Assembly: GCA_035487295.1 (NCBI GenBank)
Contig: DATHMH010000050.1
Coordinates: 1-64,000 of the forward strand
Reading direction: 5' to 3'
Origin: QIAW01 sp035487295
Lineage (GTDB): Bacteria > Acidobacteriota > Terriglobia > Terriglobales > Acidobacteriaceae
Length of the DNA: 64,000 nt
Shown: in pieces, positions 1-8,476 of the stretch
Layout: each line of letters opens with the position of its first letter
How positions within the stretch are numbered: position 1 is the stretch's first letter
Position numbers and translations under genes: made by a program
Notes under the pieces: generated by a model
The model's input: only the letters and a program-made list of their open reading frames with translations
What the model was told of the DNA's origin: nothing
Database searches by the model: none

Positions 1-213
1 GTTGAAGTCATAGGTCCCCGCCGCACCCAGACCGACGGCATAGTTCCGTAAAGGAACATTGTTGATTTTGGCATTGGCATCTGCCCACGAATAACCGGCA
101 AAAACCTCCCACTTTGGAGCAGGCTGGTCTTGCGCGAACGCTGCGGCGCCTGCCAGCCATAGGCCGGCAGCAACCACCAAAAGGGCGATACCTCTCTTAT
201 TTCGATGTGACAT
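1..213 (-). CDS. Outer-membrane beta-barrel protein, N-terminal part only
   Basis: The first 71 codons are present and the gene runs off the window edge. An ATG at 211-213 (minus strand) follows a GGAGGG ribosome site with six bases between. The protein begins with a basic tip (SHRNKR), a hydrophobic stretch and an AFAQ cleavage-like site, so it is exported. The mature part starts with a WEVFAGYSWADA segment, the usual first strand of the small OmpA-type or porin-like barrels that are abundant in Acidobacteria. The barrel assignment is an inference from this short piece; no C-terminal OmpA domain can be checked. It is divergent from the response-regulator gene. Confidence 0.6.
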   Translation of the reverse strand, partial: MSHRNKRGIALLVVAAGLWLAGAAAFAQDQPAPKWEVFAGYSWADANAKINNVPLRNYAVGLGAAGTYDFN

Positions 214-443
214 GAAAAACCCTCCGGAACTGTTAGTACGGACTGACTAAGGTCTGCAACTTTAACCAAAATTTAAGGCTGACTTCTTACCGCGTTGGGA
301 ACAACCAGGGCTGTACGATGGGCAGCAATGCCCGACTTACGTGCAGCAGGAAATTGTACAAGTAACGCCTTACAAGTGCAAAGTACTGATTTCAAATTGC
401 TATTCTCGATAGTTACTACTGAGTAAATATCAGGGCTATGCTT

Positions 444-459
444 TGGAGAGCGACTTGCA
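444..459 (+). promoter_or_regulatory. Sigma54-type (-24/-12) promoter candidate
   Basis: TGGAGAGCGACTTGCA carries GG at 445-446 and GC at 457-458, the exact 12-base step of the -24/-12 elements, with the typical TTGCA right half; the CAC after the first GG is not conserved. Transcription would begin near 470, giving a leader of roughly 95 bases before the regulator gene, which itself encodes a sigma54 activator. This suggests autoregulation. The rest of the 214-565 interval is AT-rich and shows no other feature. Confidence 0.45.
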
Positions 460-565
460 CATCGCAGGTTGCATCCTAGTATGAGTAATCTCTCAAGGCC
501 TGGCGGAAAATTTATACCAGTAAAATTACCCTGCCCGCGGATGCCATAATGGTATTGAAACTTTT

Positions 566-1960
566 ATGAACCAGGAAAAAGTGCTGATCGTCGAGGATGA
601 AGAAAACGAACGGAGTGGCCTGGCCGAGCTGATTTCCGCCTGGGGCTATCGTACAGAAACCGCCAGGGACGGCGCTGAGGGTCTGGAAAAATTTACGGCG
701 TGGGCGCCGGGAATTGTTATTACCGACTTGAAGATGCCACGCATGAGCGGCATGGAGCTGCTGGAGCGCATCGCGGCACAATCACAGCCGGCCGCCGTGG
801 TGCTGCTGACCGCGCAAGGAAGTATTGACGTAGCGGTGGACGCCATGAAAACCGGGGCTTACGACTTCATCCAGAAACCGGTTGACCCCGCGCGTTTGAA
901 AACTATTTTGAACAACGCCTCGCGCCAGCGTGGCACGGAGCGCGAGCTTGAGGTTACGCGCCGCAAACTGCGCGACACCGGCGTGCTTGGCCCGATGGTG
1001 GGATCGTCCAAAAAAATGCAGGAAATTTTTCGGTTGATTGAGATGGTCGCGCCCAGTACGGCTTCGGTCCTGATCACCGGCGAAAGCGGGACGGGCAAGG
1101 AGCTGGTAGCGCGCAGCGTGCATGATCTGAGCCCGCGTAAAACCAAGCCGTTTCTTGCCATCAACTGCTCGGCCATTCCTGAGACCCTGATCGAAAGCGA
1201 AATCTTTGGCCACGAAAAAGGCGCCTTCACCGGAGCGCTGGAGCGCCGCGCCGGCTGCTTCGAACTGGCAGAAGAAGGCACCCTGCTGCTCGACGAGATT
1301 GGCGAAATGCCGGTCAATACACAGGCCAAGCTGTTGCGCGTGCTGGAAGACCATAAATTGCGCCGCCTGGGCAGCAAAGTCGAGACCACCGTGGATGTGC
1401 GCGTGCTCGCGGCCACCAACAAAGTTCCTGAAGAAGCCGTAGCCAAGGGCGAACTGAGGAATGATCTCTACTATCGACTGAACGTCTTCAACATCCACCT
1501 GCCTCCGCTTCGCGAGCATAAAGAAGATTTGCCCGAACTGGTCGAACATCTGCTGGCAGATATGAGCCACAAGCACGAACGCGAGGCGGCAATGGTGAGC
1601 GAAGACGTTATGCGGTCGTTCCAGAGCCATAACTGGCCGGGGAACATCCGCGAATTGCGCAACACACTGGAGCGCGCTGTAATCGCCTGCAGCGGCAAAA
1701 TGATCGAGCACCAGCACCTGCCGCCCACGTTTGGTTCGGTGGGACTGCATTCGGCGGTGAGCGACGCCAATTCGGTGCGGGTCGGGGTAGGGACCACGGT
1801 AGGCGAGGCCGAGCGGCTGCTGATTTTGAAGACGCTGGAATCCACTAATAACAACAAAACCCGCGCCGCAGAGATTCTGGGCATCAGCCTGAAGACTTTG
1901 CACAACAAATTGAAGGAGTACGGAGCCTCCATCGGCGCCGCCGCCGATGGCAACGGATAA
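566..1960 (+). CDS. Sigma54-dependent NtrC-family response regulator
   Basis: 464 residues with the full three-part layout. The receiver domain (about 5-120) has the acidic pair D11/E12, phosphoacceptor D54 in VITDLKMPRMSG, T82 and K104. The AAA+ domain (about 143-370) has Walker A GESGTGKE at 172-179, the GAFTGA sigma54-contact loop at 219-224, and Walker B LLLDEIGEMP near 240-249. The C-terminal Fis-type HTH ends the protein (TRAAEILGISLKTLHNKL). It should activate RpoN promoters when phosphorylated by the kinase encoded 17-26 bases downstream. Target genes are not evident from sequence; a sigma54-like site precedes this gene itself. Confidence 0.95.
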   Translation: MNQEKVLIVEDEENERSGLAELISAWGYRTETARDGAEGLEKFTAWAPGIVITDLKMPRMSGMELLERIAAQSQPAAVVLLTAQGSIDVAVDAMKTGAYDFIQKPVDPARLKTILNNASRQRGTERELEVTRRKLRDTGVLGPMVGSSKKMQEIFRLIEMVAPSTASVLITGESGTGKELVARSVHDLSPRKTKPFLAINCSAIPETLIESEIFGHEKGAFTGALERRAGCFELAEEGTLLLDEIGEMPVNTQAKLLRVLEDHKLRRLGSKVETTVDVRVLAATNKVPEEAVAKGELRNDLYYRLNVFNIHLPPLREHKEDLPELVEHLLADMSHKHEREAAMVSEDVMRSFQSHNWPGNIRELRNTLERAVIACSGKMIEHQHLPPTFGSVGLHSAVSDANSVRVGVGTTVGEAERLLILKTLESTNNNKTRAAEILGISLKTLHNKLKEYGASIGAAADGNG

Positions 1961-1985
1961 TAACTTTTTACCCTGAGTGCCAGCC

Positions 1986-3875
1986 ATGCGTCCCCGTTTA
2001 CGACTCAAGACGAAGCTCGTACTGGCCATCAGTGGCATGGTAATGGCCCTGGTGGTGGCTTTTTCGAGTATTTACGTGCTGCAGATTGTCCGCCAACGGG
2101 TGCAGGATACTTACGAGAATGGCGACTTCGTTGCCCACCAGATTTTCTTTTCCGCGCGCCAGGCGCTGGAAGTAGACCTCAACAGCACACAGGTCGATAC
2201 CGGCAATGCGCAATCGGTACGCGAAGCGACCGAAGAAATTCTGCAGACCGACCCCGGGCTTAATTCTCTGATGCAATCCATCGTGGGCTACTCGCGCCCC
2301 ATTTATGACGCAGCTATCGCCGACTCGGAAGGACGCGCCCTGCTGCACACCGATCCTACGGTTGCGCTGAAGGGCAATCCCCTGCCCGCGCGCGAAAGTT
2401 TCAGCGTGGTGCGCGATGGCAGTTTTCGACAGCAGCTCGCCATGGTCTACGGCGCGCCGAAAGTGTATGAAATCAGCGTTCCTATCGAGCGCAATGGCGC
2501 TCCCTTTGGTTCGGTGCGGGTAGGAATCTCGACGATATTCCTGAATCGCGAATTGCGTCCGCAATTAAACCATGCGCTGGAGCTTTCAGGGGTCGTGATC
2601 CTGGTCACATTTATTCTGGCGGCGGGGCTCTCGAACCTTGCGTTACGGCCCCTGGTGATGATTGGCCGGCGTCTGGACCTGATGGCGGGTCCGGCGGCGG
2701 GCGAGCCAGAATCGGAGGCAGCGCATGGCGATGAAGTTGGCCTCGTAACCACGAAAATCAACCGCCTCGGGCGCCAGATGCGCGACGTGAAAGAGGTCTT
2801 CACCGCCCTCAAAGATAATCTCGACCAGATTATGGCCAACCTTCAGGACGGCCTGATTTTGTTCACGCGCGATTCCAAGGCGATCCTGGTGAGCGCTGCG
2901 GTCGAAAACTTCCTGGGAATTACCCGCGACCACATGCTGGGACACAACGTTGACGAGTTTTTTTCGCAGAGTACACCTTTGGGAAAAGTTGTGCTCGACA
3001 GTTTTGCCTCCCACACGGCGGTTGACCAGCGCGAAATCGAGGTAGAAAGCGGCCGCCGCATCCTGATGAGTCTGGATTTCATTGAAGAAGGCGGTGAACG
3101 CATCGGCGCACTACTTACGTTGCGCGATGCCGAATCCGTGCGCCGCATTGAAAACGAAATCGAACTTTCGCACCGCCTGGCGGCCATTGGCAGGCTGGCC
3201 TCCGGCGTTGGACACGAGGTCAAGAACCCTATCAACGCCATTGTGGTGCACCTGGAGCTTCTCCGCCAGAAACTGCAGCCGGCCGACCCCACCACCCGCC
3301 GGCATATGGATGTAATCGGCAGCGAGATTCATCGCCTCGACCGCGTGGTGCAGATGCTGGTAGATTTCACCCGGCCGGTTGAATTACGCCTCACTGAACT
3401 TGACGTCCGCAAATTGGTGGATGATGTTGCCCAACTGGCATCGCCCGACGCTTCGCGGCACGGAGTGCGCATTGACCGGCAACTTCCCGCTGAACCCCTG
3501 CTGGTGCGGGCCGATTCCGATCTGCTCAAGCAGGCGATCTTGAATGTTGTGCTCAACGGAGTGCAGTCTATGCCGGAAGGCGGGGCCTTGAGCATTCGGA
3601 CATGGAAAGAAGACGATGAAGTCATGATTGAAGTGCGCGACCAGGGCAGCGGTATTCCCCACGAAATTCGCGATAAAATCTATAACTTGTATTTCACCAC
3701 CAAAAAAACCGGCACAGGCATCGGGTTGGCGATGACTTACAAGGTCATGCAGCTCCATCACGGTTCGGTGGATTTTGAATCTGTAGACGGCGGAGGAACA
3801 GCTTTCCGTTTGCGCCTGCCCTCATTAGCGGCAACCAATGACGTGCAGCGCGAGCTTGCGGCCAAAAGGCCATAA
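1986..3875 (+). CDS. Membrane sensor histidine kinase, partner of the upstream regulator
   Basis: About 629 residues from ATG 1986; an in-frame GTG at 1977 is an alternative and neither has a clear ribosome site. Numbered from the GTG, a first membrane segment lies at about 14-36, an extracytoplasmic sensor region of about 160 residues follows, then a second membrane segment near 203-224, HAMP and a PAS-like domain (about 285-395). The HisKA H-box is GRLASGVGHEVKNPINAI with H413. The ATPase domain has the N-box (N523, N527), DQGSGIP and GTGIGLAM. The NtrB-like HEVKNP box fits an NtrC-class partner. The signal sensed is unknown. The gene lies directly after the regulator, so the pair is probably one operon. 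Confidence 0.93.
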   Translation: MRPRLRLKTKLVLAISGMVMALVVAFSSIYVLQIVRQRVQDTYENGDFVAHQIFFSARQALEVDLNSTQVDTGNAQSVREATEEILQTDPGLNSLMQSIVGYSRPIYDAAIADSEGRALLHTDPTVALKGNPLPARESFSVVRDGSFRQQLAMVYGAPKVYEISVPIERNGAPFGSVRVGISTIFLNRELRPQLNHALELSGVVILVTFILAAGLSNLALRPLVMIGRRLDLMAGPAAGEPESEAAHGDEVGLVTTKINRLGRQMRDVKEVFTALKDNLDQIMANLQDGLILFTRDSKAILVSAAVENFLGITRDHMLGHNVDEFFSQSTPLGKVVLDSFASHTAVDQREIEVESGRRILMSLDFIEEGGERIGALLTLRDAESVRRIENEIELSHRLAAIGRLASGVGHEVKNPINAIVVHLELLRQKLQPADPTTRRHMDVIGSEIHRLDRVVQMLVDFTRPVELRLTELDVRKLVDDVAQLASPDASRHGVRIDRQLPAEPLLVRADSDLLKQAILNVVLNGVQSMPEGGALSIRTWKEDDEVMIEVRDQGSGIPHEIRDKIYNLYFTTKKTGTGIGLAMTYKVMQLHHGSVDFESVDGGGTAFRLRLPSLAATNDVQRELAAKRP

Positions 3876-3905
3876 GCACACGGTACAATGGGAGAATCTG
3901 TTGCG

Positions 3906-4577
3906 ATGAAACGCCACTCGTCCCAACTCGGAATCGGGCTGCTCGCGGCCATCACGTTGCTTGCCGGCTGCAATAAGAAAAAACAGCCCACCGTGCCGCC
4001 CCAGGCGCAAGCGCCTGCCATTGCAAATCCCCAACCTACAGTGCAAACTCCTGGCCAGGCAATTCCTGTCAATCAACCGCCGGCAACAACTCCAGCAAAT
4101 CAGCCGCCTGTAAGCAACACGGCAACCAAGCCTAAAGCCAAGCCAAAACCCAAAATCAATCACGCCAGAAAGGGTACTCCGGTCACGAATACGCCGGCTG
4201 GTAAAGAGGCGAGCGCAACTCCTGCGCCTGCTCCTTCGCCAACACCTGGGCCTGCTACAACGGCCAATATCCCAGGCAGAGCTGTGGTGCATGACGGCGG
4301 AACTCCGGATACCCCCTCCCCCGGCGAGATTCTTCCCGGGATGGACCAGAACGAAGCCCTCCGCCAGCGTAATGCGACCGAACAACTGTTGCAGTCAACC
4401 GATAACACCCTCAAGGGCATTAGCCGGCCTTTGAACGATGACGAGCGCGCGATGGTAGAACAAATCCGCAACTACATGGCGCAATCCCGCGCCGCAGCGA
4501 CCGATGGAGATCTTCTGCGCGCCAACAATCTCGCCATGAAAGCCCATTTGCTCTCTGATGCGCTGCTCAAACGCTGA
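3906..4577 (+). CDS. Proline/alanine-rich lipoprotein of unknown function
   Basis: 223 residues from ATG 3906, chosen over the ATG at 3888 because it puts GGGAGA about ten bases upstream and gives a normal lipoprotein signal. The signal is MKRHSS, a hydrophobic core and the lipobox LLAGC with Cys22. Residues 25-130 are a low-complexity Pro/Ala/Thr/Lys linker that would span periplasm or peptidoglycan. The C-terminal 90 residues are predicted helical (NEALRQRNATEQLLQSTDN onward) and may be a coiled-coil partner-binding part. It starts about 30 bases after the kinase gene and may belong to the same transcript. No family recognised. Confidence 0.75.
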   Translation: MKRHSSQLGIGLLAAITLLAGCNKKKQPTVPPQAQAPAIANPQPTVQTPGQAIPVNQPPATTPANQPPVSNTATKPKAKPKPKINHARKGTPVTNTPAGKEASATPAPAPSPTPGPATTANIPGRAVVHDGGTPDTPSPGEILPGMDQNEALRQRNATEQLLQSTDNTLKGISRPLNDDERAMVEQIRNYMAQSRAAATDGDLLRANNLAMKAHLLSDALLKR

Positions 4578-4582
4578 AGTCA

Positions 4583-4611
4583 GTTACAAGCTACAAGTTG
4601 CAAGCTACAAG
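4583..4611. repeat. Short imperfect tandem word repeat (TTACAAGCTACAAG type)
   Basis: Just after the lipoprotein stop codon, a word of the form (G)CAAGCTACAAG is repeated with small changes (GTTACAAG, CTACAAG, TTGCAAG, CTACAAG). It has no coding sense and resembles other intergenic word repeats in this window in style, though not in sequence. Confidence 0.5.
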
Positions 4612-4615
4612 GAAA

Positions 4616-4631
4616 GGCAAACGTTTTTGCC
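4616..4631. terminator. Small hairpin between convergent genes
   Basis: GGCAAA / CGTT / TTTGCC forms a six-base stem with a T-rich right arm, located between the lipoprotein stop (4577) and the convergent Lgt-fusion stop (4658). It could act as a weak terminator; the stem is short. Confidence 0.3.
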
Positions 4632-4657
4632 AGTGGGCCGGCACAATGTAAATAGTA

Positions 4658-5980
4658 CTATGCTCTTTTTTGCGCGAGTACTAATCCCCGCGGTGTGGGC
4701 ATCAGCAGGACTGAGATCAACCCCTCCTGCTCCATCTGCAGAGCAGCTTCACGCACGGTCTTGAGATGAGAGCTGGCATCGTGCATCAGAATCAGGCCAC
4801 CGGGGCTCATTTTGGGCAGGAAGTGCCGTACCTCCTGCTCCCTGATTTCAATTGCGCTGTCGCTGAAAAACAGATCGATTGGACCCTTGATCTTAGTATC
4901 CAGACTGGATTCGTTGCGCAGGTCAATCCATTTCTTCAGGCCGGAGCCCTGGATGCGCTCCTTCGCCCTGGCGCATACCACCGGATCGAACTCGCAGGTC
5001 ACGACCTTCCCGGAGCCGTTCTGTTTCAGGCCTTCGGCCATCCACAACGTGCTGATTCCCATGAACGTTCCGGTCTCGACGATGAGCTGCGGCTTCATCG
5101 TGGTCACCAGCGATTGCAAAAATTCCAGCACCTCGACCTCGGCGGTCATGGAATCGAACATGCGCCAACGCTCCGGAGTGGGGCACTCGGGCGTAGCTTT
5201 GTGATATTCCGGCTGCTCCACATCGCCCTTTTCGCTGGAGTGGCGCAAGATGCGGTGCTCCTGCTTCTCACTTTTAAACTTCTTGCGAATGTAAAACAGG
5301 ATCGCCGCTCCAGCCACCATGGAGAGAAACGCGATTAACTGGGCGTTGCTGAACAAGCCAAACACCGAGCGCGGATTGATACGGATAAACTCGACCAGGA
5401 ATCGCGCCAGGCCGGTCCAGATGAAATATTCGGCGATGACCTCGCCCTCGGGACGCGGCTTGAGCAACGACCTGCCGCCCAGCTTCCACAGATAAACGAA
5501 AATCACAACGCCGGCGAGGAATTCGTAGATGGGCGTGGGATGCACGCGCTGCATGGTGGGGACCAATCCATTAGGGAAGCTCATTCCCCATGGCAGGGAC
5601 GTAGGAATGCCGTAATCGCCATCGCCGGAGACGAGACATCCGATACGTCCGATTGCATATCCCAGGGCAGCGGCCGGCGCGGCGACCTCAAACATCGTGG
5701 GAATTGAAATCTTGTAGTACCGCGCCAGCCAGAGCAGGCTCAGGACCCCGGCAATCAATCCTCCCGCCCAGGCAAGACCTGAGCGGCTGAAAAATTGATC
5801 GGCAAAATCGGCGGGGGTCTCCAGCGAGTGATACAGCTTGGCGCCGAGAATGCCAGCCAGCGCAGTCACCAGAATTATTGTGTCCGCAATATCAGGCAGC
5901 CTGCGCCTTTTGAGGTCAGCCCCTAGCACAAAGTAGGCCGAAAGCGCGGCAATGGCCACCAAAATGCCAAAAGTACCCAC
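4658..5980 (-). CDS. Prolipoprotein diacylglyceryl transferase-like protein fused to a SAM methyltransferase
   Basis: 440 residues from a GTG at 5980. Residues 1-235 are an Lgt-type membrane domain of about seven segments. It carries GRIGCLVSGDGDYG (the Lgt signature with Cys, Ser and Asp where E. coli has Asn146, Asn149 and Glu151), then VHPTPIYE, and a final ARFLVEFIR segment that contains the conserved Arg/Glu pair. Residues about 270-440 are a soluble Rossmann methyltransferase with motif I VETGTFMGIST, acidic VVTCEFD and DLFFSDS. Lgt attaches diacylglycerol to lipobox Cys on the membrane; what the methyltransferase modifies is unknown. Reading upstream of 5980 the frame stays open and adds an Lgt-like start (LPYIHLG...), so the true start may be CTG at 6040. 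Family-level call strong, in vivo activity uncertain. Confidence 0.82.
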   Translation of the reverse strand: MGTFGILVAIAALSAYFVLGADLKRRRLPDIADTIILVTALAGILGAKLYHSLETPADFADQFFSRSGLAWAGGLIAGVLSLLWLARYYKISIPTMFEVAAPAAALGYAIGRIGCLVSGDGDYGIPTSLPWGMSFPNGLVPTMQRVHPTPIYEFLAGVVIFVYLWKLGGRSLLKPRPEGEVIAEYFIWTGLARFLVEFIRINPRSVFGLFSNAQLIAFLSMVAGAAILFYIRKKFKSEKQEHRILRHSSEKGDVEQPEYHKATPECPTPERWRMFDSMTAEVEVLEFLQSLVTTMKPQLIVETGTFMGISTLWMAEGLKQNGSGKVVTCEFDPVVCARAKERIQGSGLKKWIDLRNESSLDTKIKGPIDLFFSDSAIEIREQEVRHFLPKMSPGGLILMHDASSHLKTVREAALQMEQEGLISVLLMPTPRGLVLAQKRA

Positions 5981-6216
5981 ATCAAAATTGAAGTGAAAAC
6001 GCCAAAAATCAACACGTCCGAGGTGAATATAAGGAAGCAGAAGACCCTCTTCAAAAAAATCTCTCTTGCTACAGTATATGACAGCGATTCAATCCTGAAT
6101 CTGGCGCGCCCGATTTGAAATCTGTATTCATTGCGAGAAACTGCGTTTTCCAGCCAAGCGCTAAGAGCTTTTATTGACAACCGGCTACTGACAACTTTCC
6201 GCAAAGATGCGATACA

Positions 6217-7497
6217 TTGGAAGCAGTGTTCAGCATTTTCCAAAATCGCGCCATGCGGTGGATCTTTACTGCCAACCTCGTTTCCATGATCGGCAGTGGG
6301 ATGAACGCCGCCGCTGTCTTCTGGCACGTGTTGCAGATTACGCACTCGGAGATCTCGCTGGGCAAGCTGCTTTTGCTGCAGACCATCCCGGCGTTGTTCT
6401 TGCTTCCCTTCTCCGGCGTAGTGATTGACCGCGAGGACCGCCGCCACCTGATCCTGATGCTCGATTTTGCGCGCGGCAGCATCACGCTGGCAGTCGCCAT
6501 TCTGGCCTTGCGTGGCCAGGTGCAAACCTGGCACCTGTACGCCATGTTCACGCTGGTTTCGGCGGGCTTCTGGATGTTCTGGCCCACCATGAACGCCCTG
6601 CTGCAGGAGGTCACACCGCCGGAGCAGTACGTTCAATCCAATAATTTCCTGATGGCCAGCTTTCAGGGTGGATGGCTCATCGCCGGCGCGCTGGTCGGCT
6701 TTGTTTATGACCACATCGGACTGGGATGGATCCTGGTGATTGACTTCTCCACGTACGTCATCTCCTTCTTGTGTTATTACAATGTACGCAAGGGGCGCCA
6801 CGTCATCGCCCCTCATTCTCAACCTGGAACTGCTGGTGCAGCAACTGCTCAGGCAGAGGAAAGCTGGACAAAATATTTTCACGAGTTGGCGGAAGGCGTC
6901 CGCTACCTTAAAGGCAAGCCTCATTTGCAATTGCTGGGTACAGGCTGGGCGCTCTTCATTGGCGCCATGCTGACGCAGGGCGCTGTAACCGCTCCGCTCA
7001 GCGACCGTATCATGCACGCCGGGGCCGTGGGCTTCGGATGGTTCAATGGCGGATGGGGCGTCGGGGCCTTCACCAGCGCGCTGTATTCTCCCTGGCTGAT
7101 CCAGCGGCTGCACGCCCATCGTTCGGCAGGAATCGGACTTGGGGTCCTGGCGGTATGCCTTGTTCTGCTGCCTTTCTCGCACTTCCTCGCCGTTGCCGTG
7201 CTTATTTACATCATCATGGGCTCGGGCCGCGGCGTTACCCACACCGCCATTGCCAGCGAGATGATGGAGATTGTCCCGAAACATTTCATGGGACGGGTGC
7301 AGAATACCTTCTACTTCGGTGGCACGATCCTGCAACTCTTCCTGGGGATCGGCGTCGCCACTATCGCCCACCGTGTCAGCCTCACGCTGGCCTTTGCCTG
7401 CATCGGCGGCATCTACGCGCTGGCCTGCGCTGCTGCCATGTGGCCGGTGGAGCGCAGGGCAAAAACTCTGCAGGCGACTGCGACCGAACCACTTTAA
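6217..7497 (+). CDS. MFS transporter, ENTS/DHA3-like
   Basis: 426 residues, about twelve hydrophobic segments in two halves separated by a cytoplasmic loop around residues 190-225. The first half has the MFS motif-A-like loop DREDRRHLILM between segments 2 and 3. The size and the N-terminal FxNRAMRWIFTANLVSMIGSG pattern match the MFS_3 / enterobactin-exporter-like group, usually proton-driven efflux pumps of small molecules or siderophores. Start is uncertain: TTG 6217, GTG 6226 or ATG 6253 are all in frame and none has a strong ribosome site. No biosynthetic cluster is nearby, so the substrate cannot be guessed. Confidence 0.85.
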   Translation: MEAVFSIFQNRAMRWIFTANLVSMIGSGMNAAAVFWHVLQITHSEISLGKLLLLQTIPALFLLPFSGVVIDREDRRHLILMLDFARGSITLAVAILALRGQVQTWHLYAMFTLVSAGFWMFWPTMNALLQEVTPPEQYVQSNNFLMASFQGGWLIAGALVGFVYDHIGLGWILVIDFSTYVISFLCYYNVRKGRHVIAPHSQPGTAGAATAQAEESWTKYFHELAEGVRYLKGKPHLQLLGTGWALFIGAMLTQGAVTAPLSDRIMHAGAVGFGWFNGGWGVGAFTSALYSPWLIQRLHAHRSAGIGLGVLAVCLVLLPFSHFLAVAVLIYIIMGSGRGVTHTAIASEMMEIVPKHFMGRVQNTFYFGGTILQLFLGIGVATIAHRVSLTLAFACIGGIYALACAAAMWPVERRAKTLQATATEPL

Positions 7498-7501
7498 AAT
7501 T

Positions 7502-7540
7502 CACCGCGGAGGCGCAGAGGCGCAGAGGCGCGGAGAAAAT
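7502..7540. repeat. GGCGCAGAGGCGCAGAGGCGCGGAG tandem word repeat
   Basis: Directly after the MFS stop codon, a nine-base word (GGCGCAGAG) occurs two and a half times inside CACCGCGGAGGCGCAGAGGC..., ending in AAAATC. I recognise this type of element from many unrelated bacterial genomes, where it is often mis-translated as an AEAQRRR tail. Seen directly here; its function is not known to me. Confidence 0.65.
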
Positions 7541-7658
7541 CAAAAGCTAAGTTGCATAGCGTGAACATTTTGCCCCGCGTTGCTTCGGTACAGCTAGTGG
7601 CTAGTAGCTGGTTTCACTCCTCAATTTGTTATCCTTTAAGTTCTTCAACGGAGCTCAC

Positions 7659-8426
7659 ATGTCCAATAGCATGGAAGGACGCACCGCAGTCGTCTTCGGA
7701 GTCGCCAACAAGCGCAGCATCGCCTGGGCCATCGCGCAGGCCCTGCAACAGGCCGGCGCCAGGCTGGCCATCACCTATCAGAATGAGCGGTTGGAGCAGG
7801 AGGCCAAAGATTTGATCGAAGCCCTGCCGGGAGCTGAGGCTTTTCGCTGCGATGTCTCTCGTGACGAGGAAATTGACCGGCTCTTTTCACAGCTCAAAGA
7901 AAAATATGGAACGCTGCACACCCTCGTGCACAGCGTCGCCTTTGCTCCTCCTGAAGCGCTAAAGGGCGATTTCGTTAATACCACTCGTGAGGCCTTTCGT
8001 ATGGCCCACGACATCAGCGTTTACTCACTGATTGCTCTGGCTCGCGCCGCGGCACCCTTGATGCAGCAGGGCGGCAGCATTGTGACAATGACCTATTTCG
8101 GCGCGGAAAAAGTTGTGCCTCACTACAACGTCATGGGAGTGGCCAAAGCGGCGCTCGAAGCCACGGTGCGCTATCTCGCCGATGATCTGGGCAAGCAGAA
8201 CATCCGGGTAAACGCCATCTCTGCCGGGCCGATCAAGACCCTCGCAGCCCGCGGCATCTCTGGCCTTGGAGATATGCTGAAATCCCACGCCGAGCGGGCC
8301 CCGCTGAAGCGCAACGTGGACGTGAACGAGGTGGGCGCCACCGCGCTCTTCCTCGCTTCTGACGCCAGCGGCATCACGGGCGAAATCATCCACGTGGATT
8401 GCGGCTATAACATTATGGGATTTTAG
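7659..8426 (+). CDS. fabI: Enoyl-[acyl-carrier-protein] reductase (NADH) FabI
   Basis: 255 residues from ATG 7659, preceded by CGGAG at 7649-7653; the frame also extends to a TTG at 7626 without a good site. It reduces trans-2-enoyl-ACP in the last step of each fatty-acid elongation round, in the cytoplasm. The atypical SDR active site is clear: Y146, Y156 and K163 in the YNVMGVAK stretch, with the nucleotide-binding VVFGVANKRSIAW at 11-23 and HDISVYS near 117-123. Positions 146/156/163 coincide with E. coli numbering, which supports the chosen start. HSVAFAP has Ala where E. coli has the triclosan-linked Gly93, a common natural variant. Stands alone. Confidence 0.96.
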   Translation: MSNSMEGRTAVVFGVANKRSIAWAIAQALQQAGARLAITYQNERLEQEAKDLIEALPGAEAFRCDVSRDEEIDRLFSQLKEKYGTLHTLVHSVAFAPPEALKGDFVNTTREAFRMAHDISVYSLIALARAAAPLMQQGGSIVTMTYFGAEKVVPHYNVMGVAKAALEATVRYLADDLGKQNIRVNAISAGPIKTLAARGISGLGDMLKSHAERAPLKRNVDVNEVGATALFLASDASGITGEIIHVDCGYNIMGF

Positions 8427-8460
8427 GGATTTAAGATTTGCGATTGATGATTTGTGATTA
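8427..8460. repeat. GATTTGCGATTGATGATTTGTGATT word repeat
   Basis: Immediately after the fabI stop, the words GATTTAAGATTTGCGATT and GATGATTTGTGATT repeat with small changes. Same style as the other post-stop word repeats of the window. Confidence 0.45.
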
Positions 8461-8476
8461 GACTCGGTCGCAGCGC

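Noticed and set aside
782..2038. 418-codon minus-strand open frame opposite the response regulator
   Set aside because: It mirrors the codon pattern of the conserved plus-strand regulator, has no domain and no start context.
5923..7371. 482-codon minus-strand open frame across the MFS gene
   Set aside because: Opposite a clear MFS protein; its sequence is Gln/Glu/His-rich without any family pattern.
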